64,000 nucleotides of DNA, from the NCBI RefSeq assembly GCF_014852685.1, contig NZ_JACZDF010000001.1, positions 434,001 through 498,000 on the forward strand, written 5' to 3'. Origin of the DNA: Flavimobilis rhizosphaerae (GTDB lineage: Bacteria > Actinomycetota > Actinomycetes > Actinomycetales > Cellulomonadaceae). The notes beneath the pieces were generated by a model. It saw only the letters and a list, made by a program, of their open reading frames with translations, was not told the origin of the DNA and did not search any database. The translations under genes were made by a program, and so were the position numbers. Below are positions 19,145 to 29,435 of the stretch, piece by piece; within the stretch, counting starts at the first letter, position 1; every line of letters begins with the position of its first letter.

Positions 19145-21259
19145 ATGCACTACCCCGTCCATCCCCCCGTCTCGTCGCGTGAGCGGCGCGGCAGGCGACT
19201 TCTTGCGGCTGCGGCCGCGGTCGCCGTCGCCGGGTCGGGCCTCGCGGCCCTCCCCCTCCCGGCGCAGGGCGCGACGCCCCAGCCCCCCACCTCCGTCTCG
19301 TCGCCGAACGGGCGCGGCGACGTCATCCTCAACATGTTCCAATGGTCGTGGAACGCGATCGCGCAGGAGTGCACGACGACGATCGGGCCTGCGGGCTACG
19401 GGTACGTCCAGACCTCGCCGCCGCAGGAGCACATCCAGGGCACCGAGTGGTGGACCTCCTACCAGCCGGTGTCGTACAAGATCGAGTCCAAGCTCGGCAC
19501 GCGTGCTGAGTACCAGAACATGATCGACACGTGCAAGAACGCGGGTGTGGGCATCATTGCCGACGCCGTCGTCAACCACATGGCGGGCGCCGACAAGGGC
19601 GGCGGCACCGGGACGGGCGGCTCGTCCTACTCGGTCGAGAACTACCCTGGCCTCTACGGCCCGAACGACTTCAACGACTGCAAGTCGAACATCAACAACT
19701 ACGGCGACCGGTACAACGTCCAGAACTGCCGGCTCGTGTCGCTCCAGGACCTGCGCACGTCGTCGGACTACGTGCGCACGAAGATCGCCGGGTACTTCAA
19801 CGACCTCATCTCCATGGGCGTTGCGGGCTTCCGTGTCGACGCTGCCAAGCACATCCCGGCGGCGGACCTCGAGGCCATCAAGGCGAAGCTGTCGAAGCCG
19901 GACGTCTTCTGGGTCCACGAGGTCATCGGCGCGCACGGTGAGCCGATCCAGCCGTCGGAGTACCTGGGCTCGGGCGACTCCCACGAGTTCCACTACGCCC
20001 GTGAACTCAAGACGCACTTCGACGGGCAGATCAAGAACCTGCGCTCGATCGGCGACGGCAAGCTGCCGTCCGACCGCGCTGGGGTGTTCGTCGACAACCA
20101 CGACACCGAGCGCAACGGCGAGACCATGAACTACAAGTGGGGAGCGAAGTACACGCTCGCCAACGCGTTCATGCTCGCTTGGCCCTACGGTTCGCCGTCC
20201 GTCTACACGGGCTACACGTGGACGGACAAGGACGCAGGCGCACCCGGTGCGACGGGGAACAAGGTCCCGGACGCCTCGTGCTCGAGCAGCTCATGGACGT
20301 GCATCCAGCGCAAGCCTGAGATCACGGGCATGGTGAAGTTCCACAACCTCGTCGCGGGTACCTCCGTGACGAACTGGTGGGACAACGGCAACAACCAGAT
20401 CGCCTTCGGACGCGGCGACAAGGGCTTCCTCGTCCTCAACAACGAGGCCTCGCCCTCGACGCGCACCTACAAGACGTCGCTCCCTGCGGGCACGTACACC
20501 GACGTCGTCTCGGCCACGGGCAAGACCTACACGGTCAACGGCTCCGGCGAGTTCACGGCGACGGTCCCGCAGTATGGTGCGCTCGCGCTCGTCAGGGCCG
20601 GCACGCCCCAGCCGACCGACCCGCCCACGACGACCGAGCCGCCCGCCTCCGGTGACCTCAAGGTGTACTACTCGACGTCGAAGGGCTGGAGCGCGTACAA
20701 GGTCCACTACAAGGTCGGCTCCGGCGCGTGGACGACCGCACCCGGCGCGGACCTCGTCGCCGCCTGCACCGGCTGGGTGAGCCGCACGATCACGGGCGGC
20801 GCCTCGGGCGCCACGGCCGCGTTCAACAACGGCTCGGGCACGTGGGACAACAACAGTTCCAAGGACTACAGTCTCTCGGGCTCCGTCGTCGCCGTGAACA
20901 ACGGCTCCGTGACGAGCACCGACCCGTGCGGCACCACGACGCCGACGGACCCGCCGACGACCCCTGCGACGACCGCCGCGACCTTCTCCGTCAACGCGCC
21001 GACGGTGTGGGGCCAGAACGTCTACGTCGTCGGGTCGATCGCGGCCCTGGGTTCGTGGAACGCGGCGAACGCCAAGCCGCTGTCGGCCGCGACCTACCCG
21101 GTCTGGACCGGCACGGTCGACATCCCTGCCGGCACGTCCTTCGAGTACAAGTTCATCAAGAAGGACGGCAACGGCAACGTCGTCTGGGAATCCGGTGCCA
21201 ACCGCACCGGCTCGACGTCCTCGAGCGGCAGCTTCACCGCCTCCGTCTCCTGGAAGTGA
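19145..21259 (+). CDS. Secreted alpha-amylase (GH13) with CBM25 and CBM20 starch-binding domains
   Basis: 704 residues; AAGGAG sits 7 bases before ATG 19145. The signal peptide (RRGRRLLAAAAAVAVAGSG, cleavage near residue 42) exports it. The GH13 barrel has all conserved regions: DAVVNH (140-145), GFRVDAAKH with nucleophile D232, acid/base E259 in VHEV, and FVDNHD with D320. A Thr/Pro linker leads to a CBM25-like domain (about 510-600). A second linker leads to a CBM20 domain (about 615-704: VWGQNVYVVGSIAALGSW). It cleaves internal alpha-1,4 bonds in starch or glycogen outside the cell. It is inserted between mazG and eno and followed by a hairpin, so it is probably transcribed alone. Subfamily GH13_32 is likely. 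Confidence 0.96.
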   Translation: MHYPVHPPVSSRERRGRRLLAAAAAVAVAGSGLAALPLPAQGATPQPPTSVSSPNGRGDVILNMFQWSWNAIAQECTTTIGPAGYGYVQTSPPQEHIQGTEWWTSYQPVSYKIESKLGTRAEYQNMIDTCKNAGVGIIADAVVNHMAGADKGGGTGTGGSSYSVENYPGLYGPNDFNDCKSNINNYGDRYNVQNCRLVSLQDLRTSSDYVRTKIAGYFNDLISMGVAGFRVDAAKHIPAADLEAIKAKLSKPDVFWVHEVIGAHGEPIQPSEYLGSGDSHEFHYARELKTHFDGQIKNLRSIGDGKLPSDRAGVFVDNHDTERNGETMNYKWGAKYTLANAFMLAWPYGSPSVYTGYTWTDKDAGAPGATGNKVPDASCSSSSWTCIQRKPEITGMVKFHNLVAGTSVTNWWDNGNNQIAFGRGDKGFLVLNNEASPSTRTYKTSLPAGTYTDVVSATGKTYTVNGSGEFTATVPQYGALALVRAGTPQPTDPPTTTEPPASGDLKVYYSTSKGWSAYKVHYKVGSGAWTTAPGADLVAACTGWVSRTITGGASGATAAFNNGSGTWDNNSSKDYSLSGSVVAVNNGSVTSTDPCGTTTPTDPPTTPATTAATFSVNAPTVWGQNVYVVGSIAALGSWNAANAKPLSAATYPVWTGTVDIPAGTSFEYKFIKKDGNGNVVWESGANRTGSTSSSGSFTASVSWK

Positions 21260-21283
21260 CACCCGAGCCCCGCGGGTGACACA

Positions 21284-21320
21284 CGGTGCCCCCGACGCGC
21301 GACGCGCGCCGGGGGCACCG
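21284..21320 (+). terminator. Terminator of the amylase gene
   Basis: 11-bp perfect inverted repeat (CGGTGCCCCCG with its complement) around a 15-base CG-rich loop, 24 bases after the amylase stop. Confidence 0.7.
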
Positions 21321-21384
21321 TCGCGTCCGTGGCGCCCGTCGCGTCCGTCGCGTCCGTGGCGCCCGCGGCGTCCGTGGCGGACGG
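21320..21384. repeat. Short tandem repeat (9/18 bp) after the amylase terminator
   Basis: Alternating 9-mers GTCGCGTCC and GTGGCGCCC form about three 18-bp units. No coding support. The array starts inside the right arm of the terminator. Confidence 0.7.
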
Positions 21385-21432
21385 ACCGTCCGACGTGGGA
21401 GGATCGCGGCATACGGCGACGAAGGGGACTCC

Positions 21433-21747
21433 ATGACGACGCCACCGGACCGCACGCGCACCATCGGCCCCGCGCACGGGCAGTGGCTCGAGACGACCGT
21501 CGCGGCGCTCGCGCCCGACGACCACGCGACGACCCCCTCGTGGAAGCCGGTGACGGTCCTCGTCGCGGTCGCCCTCACGACCGGCGTGCTCGGTTTCGGC
21601 ATCGGTGCGTCCCTCGGCGCGGACGACAAGAGTGCCGCACTCGAGGTCGTCGACCTCAGGACGGAGCTCGTCGAGACCCAGCGGCAGCGCTCGATCCTCG
21701 AGAAGCGGGTCGCCGAGCTCGAGGCAGTCGTCGAGCAGGCAGGCTGA
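21433..21747 (+). CDS. Small membrane protein with C-terminal coiled coil, unknown function
   Basis: 104 residues from ATG 21433, with GAAGGGGAC upstream. A hydrophobic segment at about residues 40-60 (VTVLVAVALTTGVLGFGIG) is followed by a heptad-patterned coiled coil (about 68-103). This gives a single-pass protein with an exposed helix. I do not recognise a family. It stands alone between the amylase and the pseudogene. Confidence 0.65.
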   Translation: MTTPPDRTRTIGPAHGQWLETTVAALAPDDHATTPSWKPVTVLVAVALTTGVLGFGIGASLGADDKSAALEVVDLRTELVETQRQRSILEKRVAELEAVVEQAG

Positions 21748-21861
21748 GCGTCCGTCCCTCGCGGGACGCGCGTCGAGGCGCCGTGCGGCCTGTGCGAGAG
21801 GTCGGGGACGTGACGCGGGCCGGCAGCGGCCTGGACGCCTCGGGGCGGTAGCGTCGCACGC

Positions 21862-22761
21862 GTGACCCAGTTCATCGCCCATCGCGGTGCCTCCGCGACC
21901 TATCCGGAGCACACGCGCGCCGCCTACGTCGAGGCGCTCGCGCAGGGCGCCGACGGCCTCGAGTGCGACGTGCAGCTCACCGCGGACGGCGAGGTCGTCC
22001 TCTGGCACGACGCGATTCTCGACCGCACCTCGGACGCGTCCGGCCCGCTCCATGCGCTGTCGCTCGCCGAGCTCCGCGCACTCGACGTGTGGTCGTGGCG
22101 CAGCACCGCCGCAGCGCCTGCGTCCCACGGCGCGCAGGACGCCCAGGTGCTCACGCTCGCCGAGCCCGTGGCGCTCGCGGTCGGCGCAGGACGCCCCGTG
22201 ACGCTCGTCGTCGAGCTCAAGCATCCGAGCCCTGCGGGTCACGGCCTCGAGGACGCGGTGCTCGCGATGTTCTCCGCGAAGCCGGGTGTCGGCCAACCGT
22301 CGATCTTCTCGCTCAACGCGAGCGGCGCGTTCGACGACAAGCCCGCCAACGTGCTCGGCTTCACCGCCGGTGGCGTGAAGTAGAAGGCCGGTGACGGCTT
22401 CACGGGCTCGACCCTCATGGGCATCAAGAAGAACGGCTACGAGGGCTACACGCCCGCGGACCTCACGGACGCGAGCAAATACTCGGACCTCCTCAAGGCC
22501 GGGCACAGCAAGGCCCAGGACACGTTCTACGAGATGTCGATCCCGCTCGCGTAGCCCGGGCTCACGGCGGCGAAGCTCGAGTCGCAGGGACTGGGTGTCC
22601 AGCTCATCAGCACGTTCGGTCAGTCGGGGATCAACTCGCTGTCGCACGACCCCACCGTCCTCGACAATGCCACGAAGGCGTACTCGGCGGACGAGTCGAC
22701 GTCGATGGAGAAGGAGGACTGGGACACGTTCTCGGTCTCGCTCGCGCGCATCGGCAAGTAA
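21862..22761 (+). pseudogene. Chimeric pseudogene: GDPD N-terminus joined to an unrelated amylase-type C-terminal domain, two TAG stops
   Basis: From GTG 21862 about 135 codons encode the start of glycerophosphodiester phosphodiesterase: HRG (residues 7-9), the ECDVQLTADGEVVLWHD metal/catalytic segment and VELKHPSP. At about 22270 the similarity changes. The same frame continues with GYEGYTPADL, TFYEMSIPLA, GVQLISTFGQSG and EKEDWDTFSVSLARIGK, interrupted by TAG at 22381-22383 and TAG at 22552-22554, ending with TAA at 22759. The second part resembles, from memory, a C-terminal accessory domain of secreted alpha-amylases or pullulanases. The GDPD half lacks the remaining barrel (usual length about 230-250 residues), so no active enzyme is expected. 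A -10-like TAGCGT lies seven bases before the GTG. A shortened 173-residue product could still be made. Confidence 0.75.
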
Positions 22762-22778
22762 GCGTCACGGGCTGAGCC

Positions 22779-22826
22779 CGTGCCACCGCGACCCCGGCAG
22801 TCCACCGCTGCCGGGGTCGCGGCACG
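22779..22826 (+). terminator. Strong hairpin after the pseudogene
   Basis: An 11-bp perfect stem (GCGACCCCGGC at 22788-22798 with 22810-22820), extended by CGTGCC/GGCACG across a three-base bulge. A second weaker repeat (GACGTGCCGC/GCGGCACGTC) follows at about 22841-22872. Confidence 0.7.
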
Positions 22827-22882
22827 TCCGGGGCGCGAACGACGTGCCGCACGGAGGAGGGCGCGGCACGTCGGGCCGGTGA

Positions 22883-24259
<1,377 letters not shown>

Positions 24260-24320
24260 GTTCTCGCGTCCCCGGGCTGAGGCCCTGGGACGCGTGAGCT
24301 CGGGGCGGCGCTGACCGTCT

Positions 24321-24358
24321 GACGAGGCCGGATCCCTGCGGGGGTCCGGCCTTCGTCG
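24321..24358 (+). terminator. Terminator of eno
   Basis: Imperfect hairpin GACGAGGCCGGATCC with GGTCCGGCCTTCGTC around a short G-rich loop, about 60 bases after the stop. Confidence 0.7.
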
Positions 24359-24375
24359 TCAGCGTCGGATCACTC

Positions 24376-24477
24376 CCCGCCTGAGCCTCCCCCGCCTGAG
24401 CCACCCCCGCCTGAGCCACCCCCGCCTGAGCCACCCCCGCCTGAGCCACCCCCGCCCGAGCCACCCCGCCCGAGCGG
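24376..24477. repeat. 15-bp tandem repeat downstream of eno
   Basis: Six near-identical copies of a 15-mer (CCCGCCTGAGCCACC) plus a decayed seventh. The 15-base period preserves frame: Pro/Glu pentapeptides on the plus strand, Gly-Trp-Leu-Arg-Arg on the minus strand. No start or ribosome-binding site makes either frame convincing. Confidence 0.85.
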
Positions 24478-24511
24478 TCCCGCCCTGAAACGTCCATCCC
24501 CGCTCCTTCGC

Positions 24512-24562
24512 CGACTCGTAGGCCTCGAACACTGTTCGATGGTGCTGCGGCCCTACGAGTCG
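24512..24562. other. Nested inverted repeat between eno and ftsB
   Basis: Outer arms CGACTCGTAGG (24512-24522) and CCTACGAGTCG (24552-24562) enclose an inner palindrome TCGAACACTGTTCGA (24525-24539). The rest of 24260-24677 holds only the terminator and the repeat. Confidence 0.6.
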
Positions 24563-24677
24563 CTCGGGGTGGTGAGCCGGGGTGAGGAGAGAGCGCGGCG
24601 CGCCTGTGGTGGTGAAGACAGTGCGTGGATGCGGGTCGCTGGTCCCGGACGGGCCGTGCAGCGGGCAGGATGGTGCC

Positions 24678-25409
24678 GTGAGCTCTCGTCGTCCCGCGTC
24701 CCCGGGCGGCCCGTCGCGGTCGTCGGGCACACGTGCGCGCCCGAGCGCGCCTCGGACGCCGTCGAAGGGCGCTGCCGGAAGGCCGGGCAGCGGCCGGACG
24801 GGGGCGGGGCGTCCCGCGAGCACGCGGCCTGCGGGCCGCGAGCCGCGCGTGGCGCCGGGTGTCGAGCGGCCGGTCACGACCGCGTCGGCGTGGCCGCGCA
24901 TCCTTACGGTGCGGTCGATCGTGCTGTTCGTCGTGGCGATGCTCGCGTTCGTCCTGCTGTTCCCGACGGTGCGCGCGTACTTCGCGCAGGCCGCGGAGCT
25001 CCAGTCGATGCGTCAGCAGGTCGAGGACGCGAAGGCGCGCAATGAGGAGCTGCGGTACGAGCTCGGGCGGTGGAACGACGACGCGTTCGTCGCGGCGCAG
25101 GCGCGCGAGCGGCTCGCGTACGTGTACCCGGGCGAGGTTGCGCTGCGGGTGCTCGACCCGGAGTCGGTCGTCGAGAATGTCAACCCGGAGACGGGCAAGG
25201 GGGTGACGGAGGGCCCGGTCGACGTCGGCTTCGCCGACGCTCCCTGGTACGCGACGATGTGGAACTCGTTCGAGGTCGCCGGCACGGTCGAGGTGACGGA
25301 GGACGGTGCGGCTGTGACGAAGGTGCCGGCCGCCGACGCCGACGACGACGACCCCAACACCGACACCGACACCGACAGCGGCGACGGCGCGGGCGACGCG
25401 ACCCCCTGA
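24678..25409 (+). CDS. ftsB: FtsB/DivIC-family septum formation initiator
   Basis: 243 residues from GTG 24678, chosen because it follows AGGA/CAGGAT and starts the Ser/Arg/Pro-rich leader. The layout is a long disordered cytoplasmic N-terminus (about 70 residues), one membrane helix (SIVLFVVAMLAFVLLFP), then a coiled coil (QAAELQSMRQQVEDAKARNE) and ARERLAYVYPGE. This is the FtsB/DivIC pattern. It would join FtsL and FtsQ in the division complex at midcell. The acidic Asp/Thr tail (DADDDDPNTDTDTDSGDG) is an unusual low-complexity extension. It sits in the conserved eno-ftsB-DUF501-ppx order. Confidence 0.9.
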   Translation: MSSRRPASPGGPSRSSGTRARPSAPRTPSKGAAGRPGSGRTGAGRPASTRPAGREPRVAPGVERPVTTASAWPRILTVRSIVLFVVAMLAFVLLFPTVRAYFAQAAELQSMRQQVEDAKARNEELRYELGRWNDDAFVAAQARERLAYVYPGEVALRVLDPESVVENVNPETGKGVTEGPVDVGFADAPWYATMWNSFEVAGTVEVTEDGAAVTKVPAADADDDDPNTDTDTDSGDGAGDATP

Positions 25410-25500
25410 CCCGCTGTCCGGCGGTGCGGTCGCTGCGCTCTGTGCCTCGTGCAGTGAGGGACAATGGCGGGGTCCCCGCAGCCGCCCCGATGGGAGTCCC

Positions 25501-26058
25501 GTGACCGAGCAGATCGACCCGACCGTGCCGCAGCCGTCCGAGGATGGCGTGGCTTCTGCCGTCGACGAGACGGTGACGGCAGCGGACCTTGTCGCGCTGC
25601 ACGAGCAGCTGGGGCGTGAGGCACGCGGAGTCGTGGGGATCGCAGCACGGTGCGTGTGCGGTCGTCCGCTCGTCGTGCGAACTGCTCCGCGGCTCGAGAA
25701 CGGCACGCCGTTCCCGACGACGTTCTACCTCACGCACCCGGCGCTCGTCGCAGGCGCGAGCACGCTCGAGGCGAACGGTGTGATGAAGGAGATGTCCGCG
25801 AGGCTCCTCGAGGACGAGGACCTGGCGGCGCGTTACCGCAAGGCGCACGAGCACTATCTCGCGGAGCGTGAAGCGCTCGGGCACGTCGAGGAGATCGACG
25901 GGATCTCGGCGGGCGGCATGCCGACCAGGGTGAAGTGCCTCCATGTGCTCGTCGGGCACGCGCTCGCGGCCGGGCCGGGCGTGCAGCCGCTCGGTGACGA
26001 GGCGCTCGCGCTCATCGCAGCGGCCGGGACGTGGTCCCGGGACCGCTGCTACTGCTGA
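25501..26058 (+). CDS. DUF501 family protein
   Basis: 185 residues from GTG 25501, with GGGAG upstream. It matches DUF501, an actinobacterial family always found near eno and ppx: QLGREARGVVGIAARCVCGRPLVV, FPTTFYLTHP, LEANGVMKEM and the cysteine-containing MPTRVKCLHVLVGH. Several Cys residues (CVC, KCLH, final RCYC) suggest metal binding or redox activity, but no function is established to my knowledge. Confidence 0.93.
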   Translation: MTEQIDPTVPQPSEDGVASAVDETVTAADLVALHEQLGREARGVVGIAARCVCGRPLVVRTAPRLENGTPFPTTFYLTHPALVAGASTLEANGVMKEMSARLLEDEDLAARYRKAHEHYLAEREALGHVEEIDGISAGGMPTRVKCLHVLVGHALAAGPGVQPLGDEALALIAAAGTWSRDRCYC

Positions 26059-26263
26059 CCTCCGCCCGCGCCGACGCCGACCACCGTCGCGGTCGACGGA
26101 GCTCTCGCCGTGTGCGCAGGTCGCAGCAAGGCCGAAGGGAACGGCCGGAGCCGACGCGGGTCGTGCGCGCAGGTCGCTGTGCCTCGGGGCGGCGGCGCTC
26201 TCCGCGCCTCGGGACGTGGTTCGGGTTCCGGCACTGTCCGACGGTGGTGGGAGGATGTCCGAC

Positions 26264-27214
26264 GTGACTCGCGTAGCTGCCATCGACTGTGGAACCAACT
26301 CGATCCGTCTTCTCGTTGCGGACGTCGCGTCCGACGGGACGCTCACGGACCTCGTGCGGCGCATGGAGGTCGTGCGCCTCGGGGCGGGTGTCGACCGGAC
26401 GGGCGTGCTCGACCCGGTGGCGCTCGCGCGGACGCTTGAGATGACGCGCGACTATGCGGCGACGATCGCCAGGCTAGGCGCGGAGCGGGTGCGGTTCGTC
26501 GCGACGTCGGCGACGCGGGACGCGCGCAACCGGCAGGAGTTCGTCGACGGGGTGCGGGAGATCCTCGGCGTCGAGCCGGAGGTCGTCGCGGGCGCCGAGG
26601 AGGCGCGCCTGTCGTTCTCTGGTGCGACGAGCGTCATCGGCGACGGGCACGAGGCTCCGTACGTCGTCGTCGACCTCGGCGGCGGCTCGACGGAGCTCGT
26701 GCTCGGCACGGAGGTGCCAGCCGGGGAGTTCTCGATGGACGTCGGTTGCGTGCGCATGACGGAGCGGCACCTCGTGTCGGATCCGCCGACCGCTGAGCAG
26801 GTCGCGGCGGCGCGCGCGGACGTCCGTGCGGCGCTCGACGTCGCGGAGGCGCACGTCGACCTCGGGGCGGCACGCACGCTCGTCGGGTTGGCCGGGACGG
26901 TGACGACGGTGACGGCGCACGCGCTGCGCCTGCCGGCGTACGACCGTGACGCGATCAACGGCGCTGTCCTGCCCGTCGACGTCGTTCTCGCGGCGTGTGA
27001 GGACCTCCTCACGATGCCGCGCGAGGAGCGTGCGGCGCTCGGCTTCATGCACCCGGGGCGGGTCGACGTCATCGCGGCGGGCGCGCTCGTGTGGTCGGAG
27101 GTCGTCGCGCGCGTCGCGCAGCGTGTCGCCGAGCGCGGGGGCGTGCTCGCGGACGTCCTCACGAGCGAGCACGACATCCTCGACGGCATCGCGCTCTCGG
27201 CCGCGCGCGCCTGA
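26264..27214 (+). CDS. ppx: Exopolyphosphatase / pppGpp phosphohydrolase (Ppx/GppA)
   Basis: 316 residues. GTG 26264 is preferred over ATG 26255 because GGGAGG (26249-26254) touches the ATG but lies nine bases from the GTG. This is an ASKHA-fold enzyme hydrolysing polyphosphate and/or pppGpp. The phosphate loop AAIDCGTNSIRLLVAD, the conserved SATRDARN and the second loop VVDLGGGSTEL are intact. Length fits the short actinobacterial Ppx, which lacks the C-terminal HD domain. It ends the conserved eno block. Confidence 0.95.
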   Translation: MTRVAAIDCGTNSIRLLVADVASDGTLTDLVRRMEVVRLGAGVDRTGVLDPVALARTLEMTRDYAATIARLGAERVRFVATSATRDARNRQEFVDGVREILGVEPEVVAGAEEARLSFSGATSVIGDGHEAPYVVVDLGGGSTELVLGTEVPAGEFSMDVGCVRMTERHLVSDPPTAEQVAAARADVRAALDVAEAHVDLGAARTLVGLAGTVTTVTAHALRLPAYDRDAINGAVLPVDVVLAACEDLLTMPREERAALGFMHPGRVDVIAAGALVWSEVVARVAQRVAERGGVLADVLTSEHDILDGIALSAARA

Positions 27215-27361
27215 CGGCTCTGGCTGGCCGTGTGCGCTCGCTACCACCGAGTGTCCACCGTCCTCCTACCGTTCTCGGGTCCGACGCCCCCCGTGTGACG
27301 CAACCACCCGTGTGACGAAACCACCCGGGCCTGCGGCTCCGTGCGGATATACGATGGGGGC

Positions 27362-28819
27362 ATGCCCCAGGATGAACTGACCGAGGTTGCGCGCGCCCAA
27401 AAGTCGGCCGCGACCACGTCCCGTAAGGTGCCCCGCATCGTCGTGCTCGGTGGCGGATCCGTCGGCCTCTACTCGGCCCGGCGCATCCGCAAGCGGCTCG
27501 GCGGGCGGGAGGCGGCGATCGTCGTCGTCGATCCGCGCCCCTACATGACCTACCAGCCGTTCCTGCCCGAGGCGGCGGCCGGATCGATCGACGGCCGTCA
27601 TGTCGTCGCCCCGCTGCGTCGCGCCGTCAAGGGCGTCGACCTGCTCCAGGGTCTCGTCACGCACATCGATCACGCGGGACGCCGCGTGACGATCCAGCCC
27701 GAGTCGGGCGACGCGTACACGATCCGTTACGACCACCTCGTCGTCGGCCTCGGCGCCGTGTCGCGCACGCTGCCCATCCCGGGCCTGGCGGAGACGGCGA
27801 TCGGCTTCAAGACGGTCGAGGAGGCGATCGCGGTCCGCAACCAGGTGCTCAACCGCATCGACGTCGCGAGCTCGACGTGGGATCCAGAGACGCGCCGGCG
27901 CATGCTGACGTTCGTTTTCGTCGGCGGCGGATTCGCGGGCGTCGAGGCGATCGGTGAGGTCGAGTCGATGGCGCGCGCCGCGGTGAAGTACTACCCGGAG
28001 ATCGACGCGTCCGACCTGCGGTTCGTGCTCGTCGAGGGCTCGCCGCGGATCCTCCCGGAGGTGTCGGCCGAGCTCGGTGGGTACACGCTCGACCAGCTGC
28101 GCAAGCGCGACATGGAGATCTATCTCTCGACGTTCCTCAGCTCGTGCGTCGACGGTCATATCGTCCTGTCGAACGGGCAGGAGTTCGACGCGGACACGGT
28201 CGTCTGGACCGCGGGCGTCAAGGCGAACCCCGTCCTCAAGGACTCGGACCTGCCGCTCGACAAGCTCGGCCGCGTGACGACGAACGCGTTCCTCCAGGTG
28301 GTCGACGCCGACGGCACGGTCGTGCCGGACGCGTGGGCGGCCGGCGACTGTGCCGCGGTCCCTGACCTCGTCGCGGGCGGCACCTGCCCGCCCAACGCGC
28401 AGCACGCGATCCGTCAGGCGAACCGCCTCGGCGAGAACCTCGCGAAGGCGCTGCGCTCGGTCGAGCCGACCGAGTACCGGCACAAGAACGTCGGCGCGGT
28501 CGCGTCGCTCGGGATGTACCAGGGCGTCGCGCAGATGTTCGGCAGGATCAAGGTGCGTGGCTGGTTCGCGTGGGTGCTCCACCGCACGTACCACGTCATG
28601 GCGATGCCGACGTGGAACCGCAAGATCCGCATCATGGCAGGGTGGACGGGCGCGCTGTTCCTCCGTCGCGAGGTCATCTCGCTCGGCTCGATCCACGACC
28701 CGCGCGCGGCGTTCCGTGCGGCGTCGCAGCCGCCCGCGCCGACGCAGGCGGCGGGTGCGGCGACGACGCCTGATGACGCTGCGCTCGCCGCGGATCCGAA
28801 GGCCGACGACAAGGCCTGA
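27362..28819 (+). CDS. ndh: Type II NADH dehydrogenase (NDH-2)
   Basis: 485 residues from ATG 27362. Non-proton-pumping NADH:quinone oxidoreductase at the inner membrane face. FAD-binding VVLGGGSVGLYSARR, NADH-binding FVGGGFAGVEAIGE and the WAAGDCAAVP motif are all present. A C-terminal amphipathic region (RIKVRGWFAWVLHRTYH) fits membrane docking. The tail is Ala/Pro/Asp-rich. TACGAT ends six bases before ATG, so the mRNA is probably leaderless. It stands alone and ends at a strong hairpin. Confidence 0.95.
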   Translation: MPQDELTEVARAQKSAATTSRKVPRIVVLGGGSVGLYSARRIRKRLGGREAAIVVVDPRPYMTYQPFLPEAAAGSIDGRHVVAPLRRAVKGVDLLQGLVTHIDHAGRRVTIQPESGDAYTIRYDHLVVGLGAVSRTLPIPGLAETAIGFKTVEEAIAVRNQVLNRIDVASSTWDPETRRRMLTFVFVGGGFAGVEAIGEVESMARAAVKYYPEIDASDLRFVLVEGSPRILPEVSAELGGYTLDQLRKRDMEIYLSTFLSSCVDGHIVLSNGQEFDADTVVWTAGVKANPVLKDSDLPLDKLGRVTTNAFLQVVDADGTVVPDAWAAGDCAAVPDLVAGGTCPPNAQHAIRQANRLGENLAKALRSVEPTEYRHKNVGAVASLGMYQGVAQMFGRIKVRGWFAWVLHRTYHVMAMPTWNRKIRIMAGWTGALFLRREVISLGSIHDPRAAFRAASQPPAPTQAAGAATTPDDAALAADPKADDKA

Positions 28820-28849
28820 CAGCTCCTCGCCGGGCTACTCAGGGAACCA

Positions 28850-28902
28850 CGCTGTCCCGGGGACCGCGTTGCTCGTGGGACCGCACTGTTCCGGGAACCA
28901 CG
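28850..28902. repeat. Degenerate tandem repeat after ndh
   Basis: Three imperfect units of about 22-24 bases (GGGAACCACGCTGTCCC, GGGACCGCACTGTTCC and GGGAACCACGG forms), immediately before the terminator. Confidence 0.55.
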
Positions 28903-28903
28903 G

Positions 28904-28939
28904 AGGGCCAGGACGTTGAACGCTCGACGTCCTGGCCCT
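28904..28939. terminator. Bidirectional terminator between ndh and the PTS genes
   Basis: Perfect 13-bp stem AGGGCCAGGACGT with its complement and a 10-base loop, between convergent genes, ending in CCCTTCG. Confidence 0.8.
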
Positions 28940-28970
28940 TCGTCGTGCCGTGCTGGGGGTGCTGCGCCGG

Positions 28971-29435
28971 TCAGCCCCAGACGAACAGGGTGTCGGTCAC
29001 GGTGACGTCGGTGCCGTCGGCGGGGGCGCCGGTGAGTGCGTCGGCCGGGGCGTCGAGGGCGACGACGGGGCAGACGGCGGAGCGGCCGCCTGCCTCGACG
29101 GCGGCGGGGTCCCACGAGATGAGGACGTCGCCGCGCTGCACGGTGTCGCCCTGCTGGTGGTGGACGGTGAAGCCGTCGCCGTCGAGCTGGACGGTGTTGA
29201 TGCCGAGGTGGACGAGGACGCCGCGGCCGTCGGTGCCCGCGATGACGAACGCGTGGGGGTGGACCTTGACGATCGTCCCGTCGATGGGGGCGACGGCATC
29301 GCGTCCGGCCTCGGGGTCGGGGACGATGGCGACGCCGGGGCCGACGTAGCCCGCGGAGAACACGGGGTCGTCGACGTCGGCCATCGCCATGGTGCGTCCG
29401 GCGACGGGCGCGAGGATGTCGAGGGGTGCGGTCAC
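28971..29435 (-). CDS. crr: PTS glucose-type EIIA component
   Basis: 154 residues, a full free-standing EIIA-Glc. It carries phosphate from HPr to EIIB and in other bacteria also signals sugar status. The two histidines of the fold are in IVKVHPHAF (H59/H61) and GVLVHLGIN (H76, the expected phosphorylation site). The start (ATG 29435) overlaps the EIIB stop by four bases, so expression is coupled. It is the last gene of the dasR-EIIB-EIIB-EIIA operon on the minus strand. Confidence 0.93.
   Translation of the reverse strand: MTAPLDILAPVAGRTMAMADVDDPVFSAGYVGPGVAIVPDPEAGRDAVAPIDGTIVKVHPHAFVIAGTDGRGVLVHLGINTVQLDGDGFTVHHQQGDTVQRGDVLISWDPAAVEAGGRSAVCPVVALDAPADALTGAPADGTDVTVTDTLFVWG

Noticed and set aside
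22381-22554. Amber readthrough or a recoded amino acid at the two TAG codons
   Set aside because: No matching suppressor tRNA or recoding signal is visible, and the GDPD half is truncated anyway; decay explains both stops more simply.
24525-24539. Second LexA box upstream of ftsB
   Set aside because: TCGAAC and GTTCGA are separated by three bases, not four as in the SOS consensus, so it is kept only as a palindrome.
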